Positions 41,362-52,873 of a stretch of DNA of 64,000 nt are shown here, piece after piece. The stretch comes from Bathynomus jamesi. Its lineage: Eukaryota; Arthropoda; Malacostraca; Isopoda; Cirolanidae. Made by a program: the position numbers and the translations under genes. The stretch lies in the NCBI GenBank assembly GCA_023014485.1, contig JAJOZX010001566.1, positions 111,001 to 175,000 of the forward strand, written 5' to 3'. The number at the start of each line of letters is the position of its first letter. Positions within the stretch are counted from its first letter, which is position 1. Below the pieces are notes generated by a model that saw nothing but the letters and a program-made list of their open reading frames with translations, was not told the DNA's origin and made no database searches.

Positions 41362-41534
41362 AAAATTATTTCACGAAAGTAACACGTAAATAATATTTAT
41401 GGTGAAAATAACCACGAAGGAAAAAGGAAACAGAATGGTGCTCAAGCGCTTTCAAGTCTAGTGTTCCTGAGGATGTCATTAGACGAAAGCGCTTGAGCAC
41501 TATTCTGTGTTTCCTTTTTCCTTCGTGGTTATTT

Positions 41535-41541
<7 letters not shown>
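41359..41541. mobile_element. Minimal inverted PLE terminus (family 1)
   Basis: Only the last ~90 bp of the PLE remain, in inverted orientation on each side of 41456. The left one is cut inside its hammerhead core (41437-41456) and the right one is complete. Flanked by (TG)n and (TA)n. Confidence 0.82.
41461..41500 (+). ncRNA. Type I hammerhead ribozyme motif (PLE family 1)
   Basis: GTGTTC, CTGAGGA, ATTA-looped stem II, GAAA, AGCGCT, T, GAGCAC; identical core to 5790. Confidence 0.77.
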
Positions 41542-41578
<37 letters not shown>

Positions 41579-41659
41579 GTAACCTTTGGTTAGCTTCCGC
41601 CCGAATTGTTCATTCTGACGAAGGCCAAGCTTTTCACGCCACCTTAGACCTACAGTTTA

Positions 41660-41722
41660 ACGTGGAATCCGAACCACGCCCCCATCAGCAGCCCAGCGTC
41701 TTAACCACTAGGCCACCTAGGG
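41660..41722 (-). tRNA. tRNA-like sequence (SINE head or pseudogene) 1
   Basis: Minus strand A-box-like TGGCCTAGTGG (41705-41715) and B-box-like GGTTCGGATTCC (41664-41675, one base long). No acceptable full cloverleaf. Lies 70 bp downstream of a second tRNA-like unit in the same orientation. Confidence 0.45.
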
Positions 41723-41789
41723 TACCCATTTATCTACCAACCACTTTCTTTATTGTGTGGAAGGATGAACAGCTGGGTTTTGCTGCGCG

Positions 41790-41864
41790 CCGGCTGCCGT
41801 CGGGTCTCGAACCCGGGGCCGATGGATTCGTAATCAGTGACGCTAACCACTACACTACAGAGGC
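41790..41864 (-). tRNA. tRNA-like sequence (SINE head or pseudogene) 2
   Basis: Minus strand A box TAGTGTAGTGG (41847-41857) and B box GGTTCGAGACC (41803-41813); anticodon-loop position reads ACG, but anticodon and acceptor stems pair poorly. Pol III promoter boxes are good. Probably a SINE or tRNA pseudogene rather than a working tRNA. Confidence 0.5.
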
Positions 41865-41865
41865 A

Positions 41866-41882
41866 CATATATATATATATAT

Positions 41883-41913
<31 letters not shown>

Positions 41914-41914
41914 G
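41866..41914. repeat. (TA)n/(GA)n microsatellite
   Basis: TA run followed by GA run with one interruption. Confidence 0.9.
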
Positions 41915-43119
41915 GTTAACAAAAATAGACACCACGATGATTGTCTTTAAACTTGTTAAAAAAGAATATAATTTGGAACCAATTTGTAAAGGCAAAATAA
42001 CTAACTAGCAAAGATAAATTAGCATTTATTTCACAATTTCAGAGGTTCCCGGGATATAACAGATTTCACACGAGGTCGAATTATTGGACTTTGGGAAGCA
42101 GAACCAAGTCAAAGAGGAATTTCGCGAAGGCTTTGTATTCCATTATCAACAATTAACATTCTTTTTGAAGTTCAAAAGTACCTAGAAAACAACTATCCGT
42201 CCTGTACGTCCAGGCCCATCTGAATGAATGTTTCGTGCCGTCAGAAGATGTGCAGAAACAAACCCTCACCAAATCGCTGCTTATTTGGCTGTTCAAGTTA
42301 AAGTTAGCTTTAGTACCAACGGACGATATCCTCAAGACATGCACTACCATTGCAGAGCAGCTAGCAGGAAGTCCTTCGTAACATTGCCCGTCGGAAGCAG
42401 TGGGCACTGGGCAGCACCGATGGTCAAACCTGATTCTGCCTTTTGGAACATCGTAAACTTCTTGGATGAATCCCGTTTGCTTCATTCTCAGACACTGGGC
42501 ATGTGATGGTATGGAGACATCCATCTCAAGATTTTCTCTGAGGCATCTGCAAGCTACGATAAAACGAGCGATTTTCTATGATAATGTTTGGTACATTTTG
42601 GACCAATGAACGAACAGAGCTGTCAATTCAGTCAAATATGTAAAGTCTTGGGAAGAGGGACTGCTCCCCATTTATTCTAATGAAAATGTATTTCGACACC
42701 AAAGTGTATTCAAGGAAGATGCTGCCCCAGCTCATCCCACGCCTGCTTCGCAGAGGTGGCATGACAACCATGTAATTGGGCGTTTTCCATAGTCAAATCA
42801 ATTCCGGATATGGATCCGATAAAACATGTGTGGTACATACTAGACAGTTCATTAAGAAAGCGGCAACCAAAGTCAACATCCGGGAAAAACTTCATAAAGC
42901 CACTAAAGAAGAATTGTCTGCAATACCTCAAAGCAATACAAATAGCAAAGCTCGTCAATGGAATGCTAGAACGTGTGCGAACCTTACAAAATGCAAATGA
43001 GAAAGCAACACGATTCTAGACTTAGTGATTCAGTAAATTGCTTATTTATTTACTTTTATTATCAAATTAAATAGCTTTTGAAAAGCTAATGTATCTACTT
43101 ACTTTTGTCAGCCTTTGGT
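41912..43119 (+). pseudogene. Tc1-like transposon with decayed transposase
   Basis: TIR-like ends GAGGGTTAACAAAAATAGAC and (reversed) AAAGGCTGACAAAAGTAAGT. Plus-strand pieces: DFTRGRIIGLWEAEPSQRGI with a helix-turn-helix (42060-42150), FWNIVNFLDESRLL (first D region, about 42440), DAAPAHP (second D region, about 42720) and DPIKHVWYILDSSL (the E reads K, about 42810). At least four frame breaks. Dead copy. Confidence 0.75.
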
Positions 43120-43482
43120 ATATATAACCATTTGAAATGTATCTGGTAATGAAAGTCGAACATATTTTGGTGACTCATCTGTTAATTTATTGGCCTTTGA
43201 TCGCAATCCAAATATGCGGGTGAGGCCGGCTTAGTCTTATCCTATTCCTACGAATACTGTGATTCAGCCCTATAATGCGACCCGACGTTTGATATGTTTG
43301 AAACACGTAAAGAAATAATATTCAGTCTTAATTCCATTTTTTTTTTGGCGTGTGACCTAAGTTATGGTATTATAATGTGAGATCATGCGAGACGATACAC
43401 TTTTTGACAATTACATAAATCCTTGAACCTGATCTTTAGTTTACTCTTAATGTGGCTCTATTTTAAGCTCGGAGTATATATG

Positions 43483-43518
<36 letters not shown>

Positions 43519-44580
43519 ACGCGCGAAAATATTACATTCATAATGCAAGTATAATTAAGATCGTAAATTTTCTCGCTTCCTTGGCTTTGTTTTATATGCC
43601 AAAAGAAAAGTTTTAAGTCAGCATATTCTTCACTATGGAGGAAATTCCTGTTTTAACAACTTCCTTTTAAACTTCCATTTTAATTCATAAAACTCTCGAG
43701 TTTTATGATCATCACTTAACTACTTTTACGCAATTTAAAGATATAAATAAGTAAAAGATGGAACTTAGTAGAGAAATCTGATGTACTTTAAAAGGGAAGA
43801 TTTTCAACAAATATTTTTTATCATTCTTATAAAGAGAACATATATTTTAATAAAATTCCTTTTATAATTAAGTCCCATTTATACTTCCCAAAACAACTTA
43901 ATTTAATAAAATATGAAGAGTTTTTGTAAGGTAATTTAGTTTACACACATATAAGTAGTGGGTTCATTTATGCCAAAGGAGGTGGGCGTAATGGGGGTTG
44001 AGGAGGATTGAGGGGGAGGGGAGTGCCGCCAAGAGGAATGTCAAGAGGGAGTGTCAAAGGGGAGGGGGAATGCCAGTTGAATATAGAGTATAGTTATCTT
44101 ACCTAACCTAACCTAACCCACACGAAAAATGCCAGTGGGCAGTGGGCAGTGGGCATCGAAACTGTTGTGGAAATAAACTCTGTCTATTAGAGTGGGTTTT
44201 TATTATCATAAATGTGATGTCATACAATGAACTTTAGAGACCACCATTTTCAAAGATAAAAAAGCTAAAAAAAATCTGAAAGTATATAAGGTTTAGAAGC
44301 CATCTGATGTAATGCACACACTGAACCAGTGCTACTATGAATATAGAGTATGGCGGCCACCGGTAACATTCTTAAGCATAACACTGATATTAATAGTAAG
44401 AAAATATACAGTACACGTAACTGAATGAGGCTAAGCCCTTCTGTGTACCCGTTACCATCGGTTGTGACTGCATCTACATACATATAGATATAAGAACTAT
44501 AGAACTGAGGCGTGTTTACGACAGTAGTGTTTGCGGAAGAGAGAAATATATGCAGTTTTCCATGATGGGCAATTGTATAT
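43120..44580. other. No gene seen; G-rich patch and TAACC tract
   Basis: (TG)n at 43485-43516; a G-rich strand at 43978-44090; a TAACC-type tract at 44098-44118 (about four units); GCAGTGG tandem units at about 44134-44155. Otherwise AT-rich. Confidence 0.5.
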
Positions 44581-44589
44581 ATATATATA

Positions 44590-46431
44590 ATGGTGGTCCA
44601 AAAAATAAGAAGTCAAAATTTTAGAAGTGATACCTTTTATTTTTGTGACAAATAACGAGAAACTAATGTATGCGAAATATTTTAATAATTGAAGTATATT
44701 TAGAGGTCGCTCAATGGACATGCCCTGTTTCTCATTGCTGTCATCAATCATAAAAATTGTATTTTTACACGCACATGCAGTGTTTGAACACAAACAAGCT
44801 ATATAATTTATCATATATTTTATCATATTTTATGTGTTTGAAGATGGTCCAGCACCCTGATTAACAAGTAGGTTTATGTTGGGCCTTGGAAAGTGAGACC
44901 GATGATCAGAGACAATCTGAAGAAGAAACTGTTTTTGATCTTCATCGTTTGTGAGACGATCACTGAAGTCAGTTATAAGCTTAATTCCCCGTTCTGCTGT
45001 GTCATTTACAACCTTGAGACTTTCAGTGCAACTCTTGGCTATTAGAAATTGGTTCATATTTTTCCAATCCTGTGAATCCGCCTCTGTGACAAATCCGCGC
45101 TCTAGTCCTAGAATGTCGAAGAAGGTCATTGTTTTGCGAGATACAAAATTTGCTAAAGTTCTGGTTGGAATTGTAGAAGGATCCGATTTTATCTGTTTTA
45201 AATAATTTTCATTTTCTGGATTTTTCAAAGCTTCGACCATGTTTCCCTTGTTATTGTATCCATGTCAGGATCGAAAAAGGACAAAGCAATCATTTCTTCA
45301 GATAAATACCAAATGCCTCAAAAAAGCCTTCAGTCCGGCACTGGCAATAGCCTTATTAACATTTTTGTAATTGTATAAAGATTTGAGAAACATCAGGTCA
45401 TTTGCTGGCGCAGCTGTTGGATGAGGACAGGAAATTCAAGCTTTGGTATACAATAAGCAACAAAAAGGCTAATGTCTCTTAAACATTTCTCCTCTCTTGC
45501 GGTCAAGCAGAACTGTCGTTTGAACATCCAGACTTTTATAGTGTACAAAACCTTAGCCATCCATCTGGGCCTGTGCATTGACCCTGGAGCAATCAGTCGA
45601 ATGCCTCGTGGTGGAGTACCACCAAGAAATATGAGAGTAAGCTCAACAAGTTCATGATAATCATCTCGAAGCTGGAAATTGGATGGAAGAGTTTCGTTTG
45701 CAAACTCAATTATTTCAGACCTCAAATTCATATTATTTTTCAGAATTTCTGAGCAATGTTGGTCGGTCACTGCTGTATCAAAGTGTTTTTTGTCAAGTGA
45801 TGACCATTTTTGACGGAAACGCTTGAACAGACCTATTTCTGGAGCGGCTGACGGCCCCAAACTCTGATTGAAAACATCCCTTAGAACTATTTCGTACATG
45901 TGATGCCTACATGCACCATGTAGCATCGTCTTTCAAGTTTAACCTGAAGCAATTGACAAGCACCAGATTTTGCCCCAGTGTTGGATGCCGTTGTATCTGC
46001 GCACATAGCTTTAACTTGATTCAGGACTTCCCAGTCTTGAAGAGCGTTGTATACAGCTGGACTCATTGCTTCCCCTGTACCAATATCTGTACCAATATCA
46101 CATCCTATTTTGTCATATTATAGTATTGAATAGTAAATGTAAATTGAATAGTAAATAGTAAATTGAATAGTAAATGCATACATTCCTTCTTTATACAATG
46201 AGAAATATCTACTATTTGACTTTCAAAACCTGCAATAAAAGTAGATATTTGCGACGGATTAGCAAAATAGCAAAAAATTAAAGGGCGTTGAGCAACCTCT
46301 AAATATTATCGTATCAAAACCAAACTTTACAGGATTAATTAGCGTGGTAAATGTAACAAATTGCAAAGGTACCACGTAAAATTTTAAATGTTTTTATTTT
46401 TCTATATAATTATGGACCACCCTAAGATTTA
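44590..46431 (-). mobile_element. D/D/CxxH/E transposon, copy 2 (internally deleted)
   Basis: Ends GGTGGTCC (about 44592) and GGACCACCC (46425-46432), with the inner block ATATTTAGAGGTCGCTCAA at 44697 and its inverse (TTGAGCAACCTCTAAATATT) at about 46287. Same TIR plan as 14311-17005. The N-terminal half of the gene is missing. Confidence 0.78.
44830..46090 (-). pseudogene. D/D/CxxH/E putative transposase, copy 2
   Basis: Minus strand: EAMSPAVYNALQDWEVLNQV, then VKAMCADTTASNTGAKSGAC (second D; frame 1), ACRHHMYEIVL (CxxH, frame 45393-45926), APGSMHRPRWMAKVLYTIK and, after a frame break near 45393-45240, VVNDTAERGIKLITDF (E) and NDEDQKQFLLQIV to 44830. First-D region and N-terminus are deleted. 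About half the residues differ from the 14.5-kb copy, so these are separate old lineages with conserved key motifs. Confidence 0.8.
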
Positions 46432-46750
46432 TGGCGGACGGATTTAAACACTTTTTATGGTAAGTATTATTCTTTACAATTTTTCTCAAATGTAAAAATA
46501 GAGCAAATATATTGTTCTTAAATTTTTTTTTTTATTTCAGTTTCTTCCCTGAATAAAAAGTTAATCCTTTCTCATAATCCAATCTACCTGTCACTTTACT
46601 CACAGACCTTTTAAACCATCTTAAAAATCTCTTAGAAAATAACCGGATGAAAATACAGTAAATATATCTGATTATTAAATAAAACAAATAAAATTTCACT
46701 TCAATTCCTTCCATCACACAAATTAATCCTCTTCTTAGAACTGAATGATA

Positions 46751-46782
<32 letters not shown>

Positions 46783-48666
46783 TGTTATGATGACGCTGTT
46801 TTATACTCGATTTTTGAGGTGTAAATTATACCTTTATTTTAGCCTGTTTTCCTTTAAATCACATCATATAGATTTAACCCAAGGTTATATTATATATCAC
46901 TGATTATATATTCTTATTTCTCTGTCAATCCGTATAGGGGGAATAATTCAAAAGCGCTTTACAAAAATACTGTATTCTTCACAGATTTTACTAAACCAAT
47001 TACAATACAACAATGAAATTTTGGCAATCATGAATAACTGTTTAGGGAAATGACACTTGAAACATTGATTCTTACTTCAAATTAAAACAAATTAATATGA
47101 CTGTTAGCCAATTTTAGTATGGACATTTTAGCATGAACTTACAATGAACAACTTTGACACCAATTACTTCTTTTAAAGAAAAGAGATTTGAGACAACTAA
47201 CCTTTGTCTTAATAATTCTGAAATTTAAATTTAATACAAGACAATTAAATGAAATGGTATAATGTCTAAGGCGAGAGAATAAAAGATGAATGTATAATTT
47301 CAATAATTACAAATTGTCAGCTACTTATCTTACAGCCGTAAACCCCCTTTGGATAGGATTAATTTCTTGTAATTACATTCGTATCCACCTTCTCATTCTT
47401 ATACTATAGATCAGTGGTGGCCAACCATTTTTTGATGCGTGCCATTTTTAGGTTAGGTTTAATTCGGATGCGCCAAAAAAAATTCGTTCCCTCTGTATTT
47501 TTAGTTAACTACATCTTAACTGCTTAAATCTTTGATTTTTAATATTTAGTGTTAGAAGTGAAAATTTAGCACAATTCATACTAGACCTCGATGCGCCACT
47601 TCAAAGTACTTGATGCGCCACCTTTGGCGCAATGCGCCGCGGTTGGCCACCACTGCTATAGATATATATTTACCGCGTGGGAACAAGGGTTTAAAATTTG
47701 AGTCTTTCGCGTTTTCTATATCTTTATAGGGGAAGACTTAGTTGAGCTATTTCACTCTTTGGGAACCACACATTTTCTCTATGTTAACTTTCAGGGGGAA
47801 CTAATTCGTGATTTTTACTTCAAATTTTCACTCGGAGTCTTTTATGACTTTATACTTTCACATTCGGAGAGGCACTGATTCTATGCGTTCCGTTTGTTTC
47901 AGGTGGGCATCTTCTGTTTCGAATTATATATATATATATATATATATGTATTTTTTTTTTTTACAATGAAGACATTTACCCCATCTTTTACTAATATAAT
48001 TTATGCTACGTTATTCTGCAATAGGTAAAGAGTAATTTGATGTAAATTTCATCCTCGTTCTCTGTTTTAAATATACTTTGATTCATTTATACGACAACAC
48101 CTCTCTGCCTATGGACCCTTTTTCGATTTAGGTTACCAGTCGTAGATTTATTTATATACCCAAATAAGATTCTCTCTTTTGATTAATCTTATTTGTACGA
48201 ATGAACGTTCAATTTTATAACGCATTCTTTCTTTCTTTGGAGTGAAACGCGGGAACGCACGTGTCTCCTTAATTTCCTTTCTTTATTTTTGTGTAACTTT
48301 ACATTATTTATTTTCCTAGTTTCGGGGTAGCCTTTATATGATATTTTTATCCGAACCTATTCAGAATTAAATAGACAATTGAATTCATGTCTTTTTCCCT
48401 AAATTACACGAGTATTTAACATGCATATGTTTTAAATTCTATTTACTTAAGAATTTCCAAATTGCTTCGTTTATACCCGAGACTACAAAAATGCAGCGCA
48501 CCACTTTGACGAACAATAATTATTTAATTCTTTACTGGAGCTTCGCTTAGCTTTTCGTTTGGTATTTATGCATACAATTCATTCTGTTTGCATGACCAAT
48601 TTTGTTTGTGGGTTAATTTATAACCAGTAATTAATTAACTTTATTATATTATTCCCATACATAACA
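46783..48666. mobile_element. Probable solo LTR
   Basis: Begins TGTTATGATG and ends CATACATAACA (TG...CA with a 6-bp TGTTAT/ATAACA inverted end), between (TA)n tracts. Interior non-coding. About 1.64 kb after removing the hAT MITE at 47412-47655. The TSD cannot be read in TA repeats. Orientation unknown. Confidence 0.45.
47412..47655. mobile_element. hAT-type MITE with perfect 8-bp duplication
   Basis: TIR CAGTGGTGGCCAACC and its complement at the right end; CTATAGAT directly repeated at 47404-47411 and 47656-47663. 244 bp, non-coding; internal GATGCGCCAC repeats. Defines a clear insertion into the LTR-like sequence. Confidence 0.93.
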
Positions 48667-48832
48667 ATATATATATATATATATATATTATTATATTATA
48701 ATATATATCCTTTTATGGTTTATATTTCTAAATACATTGAAATGTACACAACTTTAGTGTTTTTAACTTATAGGACCCGCTACATTGTTTTATGGTCAAA
48801 TCCCCTGGATAGCACATGTTTCGTTCTGAATA

Positions 48833-48839
<7 letters not shown>

Positions 48840-48890
<51 letters not shown>
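48840..48890. repeat. (TA)n/(CA)n microsatellite
   Basis: TA run then CA run up to the next element. Confidence 0.95.
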
Positions 48891-48892
<2 letters not shown>

Positions 48893-49615
48893 GCGTGTCC
48901 CAAAGAAATGTATACCCACTTTGTTTGATAATACCAGCTATGACGATAATAAATATATTACTTTTTATATGTTTTTTAATAATGAATTTTCTCCTGAATC
49001 TAAATATGTAATTATTTTTATTAAAAATTGAAAAACAAAAAAGTTACAGATGTTTAAATTATAATTATTATTTTCGAGACTTCATGTGCGATATTTTCTA
49101 ATATTTTAACCGACTGTTTTGAGATACTTATGTTTAGTGTTGATATTGAAGCATAAATGTTGTAATTATTAGTTAATTCAAAAAATTTACAAATTCCATG
49201 GTTAAATGACACTTTATCTAAGATGTTCAAATTGTCGTTAGAAAAGAACAAACGTCGCAGAGTTATAAGATGTTAGATAAGGTTAGAGCAAAACTGTAGT
49301 CTTGCCTAATTAGAACTCAACGAAATGGCTAGGCTAAGCTAGGCACTAAACATAAGTATCTCAAAACAGTCGGTTAAAAGGCAAGCCAGGCCATAAAAAA
49401 AAATATTAGAAAATATCGCACATGAAGTCTCGAAAATAATAATTCTAATTTAAACATCTGTAACTTTTTTGTTCTTCAATTTTTAATAAAAATAATTACA
49501 TATTTAGATTCGGGAGAAAATTCTTTATGAAAAACATATAAACAGTAATATATTTATTATCCTCATAGCTGGTATTATCGAACAAAGTGGGTATACATTT
49601 CTTTGGGACACGCTG
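48891..49615. mobile_element. Long-TIR mariner-type MITE
   Basis: TIRs start CAGCGTGTCCCAAAGAAATG; arms about 48891-49142 and 49345-49615 are inverted copies with one roughly 25-bp insert in the right arm. Centre non-coding. TA follows the right end. Confidence 0.87.
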
Positions 49616-49621
49616 TATATA

Positions 49622-50525
49622 CAGGGCGTCCCAAAAAAATGTATACACACTTTAACAGCTGATAGCTCAATTGACGTTTCTTTCTTTCCAAGTTAAACCC
49701 ATTAGAATTAATAACGGCAGTCAGACTAAGCTTTGAACAAAGGAAATTCATTCTAAAATGCTACTGGAAGTGTGAAAACGCAGTTGAAGTGCAAAGACAG
49801 TTTAGGAGGGAGTTTCAAACAGATCCACCAACGCGACTTACCATCACTCGAATTAGAGATAAGTTTGAAGCCGATGGAACTGTTCAGAATGTCCACAAGA
49901 AGCGTTCCGGAAGACCACGGACATCGACAAGCCCCACAAAGCAAGAAAGAGTACTGGAAACGTATCACCAAAGTCCAAGAAAATCTGTGCGGCAAGCGAG
50001 TCGTGAGGTAGGAATTTCAGAATCGTCTGTCCAACGCATTTTGAAGCGCTGTCAAAGGAAAAGTTACATTCCAAGATTAGTCCATGCTATTAATGAAGAT
50101 GATCCGGACCGAAGAGTGGAGTATTGCGAGTGGTACTTGGCACGATGTGGATGTGGATTGGACGAAGGGGTTTCGTAGAATACCCTCCGCGTTCACCAGA
50201 CCTCACACCACTAGACTTTTTTTATGGGGATACTTAAAAGACAAAGTCTACGCTATAAAACCTGCAACAGTCGCTGAATTGAGAGCAGCCATTGAACGAG
50301 AATGCACACAAATACCAAACGAAATGTTTCGTGATGTTTGCGATTCCATTGCTTCGCGTTATCAGCAGTGCCTGGACCAGAACGGACGTCAGTTTGAAAA
50401 CAGGCGTTGACAAAACAATTAAATAATGTCTGTAGATTCTATTACATTTTGAAAATGAAATGTTTTTAATAAACACTGCCTTTATAAGTATTTAAAGTGT
50501 GTATACATTTTTTTGGGACGCCCTG
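49622..50525 (+). mobile_element. Mariner-type element with central deletion
   Basis: TIRs CAGGGCGTCCCAAAAAAATG at both ends with TA at 49620-49621 and 50526-50527. 904 bp. Only 6 bp separate it from the preceding MITE, whose TIR core (GTCCCAAA...ATGTATAC.CACTTT) is related. Confidence 0.92.
49757..50410 (+). pseudogene. Mariner-type transposase lacking the catalytic centre
   Basis: N-terminal part [19 protein letters not shown] with HTH words ([30 protein letters not shown]) to about 50150, then an abrupt jump to YPPRSPDLTPLDFFLWGYLK and the C-terminus ending QFENRR at 50410. The first two catalytic D regions are deleted at about 50160-50185. Related to the 28-kb family. Confidence 0.85.
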
Positions 50526-50529
50526 TATA

Positions 50530-50601
<72 letters not shown>
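50526..50601. repeat. (TA)n microsatellite
   Basis: TA run with few interruptions between the mariner and the LTR. Confidence 0.95.
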
Positions 50602-50603
<2 letters not shown>

Positions 50604-50605
<2 letters not shown>

Positions 50606-52088
50606 GACCTAGTTTTAGCCGTTTAAGGTGATAATGATTTAATTGTATGCAACGATTGATTAAGGCAATGACTGATTGGTTATTAATGAAAGGCTATTTG
50701 AGTAGATCCACCATACTATTGGAAGTGACCGAAATGGCAGCGAGGGTCACCAGCTTGATTTACGCCCAAGCAAATTAATGTTAAGGTTATAAAAGAGTAA
50801 AGACACCTTATGTTTTGTGTAGTTTAATTAAGAAAATAAATCCGTTATTTTATTCACTGTGATATAACAAAGAATTGACAGTAATTAATTGGTAGTTTTA
50901 CGTTATGCTTATGGCATAGGCTTAGCTAATAAGATGAAATGTTAATAGCTTAATTGACACGTAATAAATAATTTAATACTCATCGATGGTATGTAAATGG
51001 CATGCGACATGTAACATTGAATGGGCCTAGTAACTGATATAAAGAATGCACGTGCGTTTGGTACATTGAATGGAATACTTGACACTGATTAAGTAGGCTG
51101 AATGATTGCATGGATGCACATAGAATAATTGATGTGGCCTAATAATAATGGATTGAAATGCTTGCACAAATATCATTTATATATAAGAACATTATGTGAT
51201 GTTAAACGATTACGTCAAGAGAATATTTAGTTTACACATAAATATATGAATTGAACATAATGACGGATGATACGCGGAATAACGGTATAAAAATGACACT
51301 TGAATTGGATGACAGGCCTACTGCGTTATTAACGGGAGTCAATGGGAACGCGTGCTTACACACTTTGGGAGTATAGTCTACCGTTCGGCGGTAGGCTAAT
51401 GTAGGCTTCACAAGAGTACTTAGAATAGGAGGTACTTATCTTATGGTGACGTAACCTTTGTTGAAGGCGGGTTGAAGACGAACCTATTACGCAGATTCTA
51501 GTTGTCGTTGTCCGTTAAGCATCTTGAGATGATGGCTGTAGGCTTCGTGGAGGCCTGAGGTGATGTTACTTCTCGAGGTGCAGGCTGGCCTTGTGATATT
51601 GCAGGCGTAGGCCTGTGGTGCGGAAGATATCTCGAGGAACGTGGAGAAACTTGAAGGCCGACCCGGCAAACCGCAGGCCCGAAATGATTCCGGTTGGGCC
51701 TCGAAGGATTGCTTCTGCAGGTGGTCTGTAGATCTTACGTGAAGACAAATTGTAGGCCCTGAGGAAAGTAGCGGCCGTGGCCCCCGGCCAGGGGGCCGGA
51801 AAGCGGTTGGTGGACGTTCGATGGTGAGCGTACGGGTGAGTGAGAGTGAGGAAGAATGAGCGTGGGTGCTCTCTTTTATACGCTGGTCCTGTGACGTAGA
51901 ACTGTACCAAATCTTAAGACGCTTTGTCCACGTGTCTTTTAGTTGTTAACGGTTTTCGTTCGCTCCCATTGGGAAGAAATTGACGCTCCATTGTTTGACT
52001 CTTGCCCACGTGTTTTTTCCAAGTTCTTTGATGATAGCGTGGAAGTAAAGGATCTGTCTATTTATTGGTCTATTTCTTGTCGATCCGC

Positions 52089-52092
<4 letters not shown>
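50604..52092 (-). mobile_element. Probable solo LTR with promoter
   Basis: TG...CA ends (TGGACC at 50604, CTACA at 52092), about 1.49 kb, flanked by (TA)n. On the minus strand a TATA box (GTATAAAAGAG) is followed by a GC-rich leader of about 400 bp and an AATAAA at about 50849-50854, an order that fits U3-R-U5. No internal LTR genes nearby. Confidence 0.5.
51871..51881 (-). promoter_or_regulatory. TATA box of the LTR
   Basis: GTATAAAAGAG on the minus strand in an AT-to-GC transition; the only good TATA box in this LTR. Confidence 0.5.
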
Positions 52093-52153
<61 letters not shown>

Positions 52154-52158
<5 letters not shown>

Positions 52159-52873
52159 GATAGTCACTGTTAAGACACAGGTTTGTGCAAGTGCGATATA
52201 TCTCTATCCCAGTATACTTCTACCTGGAACTATGTAGACAACTTTGGGGAGAGCTATCTAATAATATGACGTTTTTACAGTATAGTAAATTCACAAACTT
52301 AAAATTAGGTATAAAACATGTTAATCTTATAATATTTTTTGTTTTATATTTTACAGTACACTTTTCTGTTACAATTACAATTCGTCTTCTTCGATGATTC
52401 AGGGGTTAACGAAAGTAATCTACAGTGTTTAATTTAATGTTTCGAATTTATGTTTCTCTCTTTTATTTTATAAAATTCTATGAAGTCTTATTATATACAC
52501 ACACACACGAGTATATTTCTTTAACTAATATGAACATTATTTTTATACAATTATTTCTCATAGGTATTTGTAGTGTTACAATATAAGATAGAGTCTGGCA
52601 TTCGTTCCAAGAAATTCAACATTCTTATCTAGTCCGTCCACACAGCGACAAGTGCTGTAAATTTGAACTCTCCGATTTTAGCATTCCACCTACCAAGACA
52701 TTTATAGAGGATTCAGATTACGTCACGATTAATCCCCTCAACATAACTGGATCCTGGACCGTTCCTATAGAATTCGTTGTACCAAGCGCAGGTTTATTAT
52801 TTTACGATATCATCAATATATAACTATATACAAAAGTCCGACTAGCACACTCTGATGGTACAGTGATCAGTGA
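52154..52873. other. Mostly no feature; right part may be capsid-gene relic
   Basis: 52154-52560 is AT-rich without features. From about 52560 broken frames may continue the N-terminal side of the capsid gene that is recognisable from 52874. Confidence 0.35.

Noticed and set aside
43978..44160. G-rich strand as a minisatellite or telomeric element
   Set aside because: Units are irregular and few; only GCAGTGG repeats three times.
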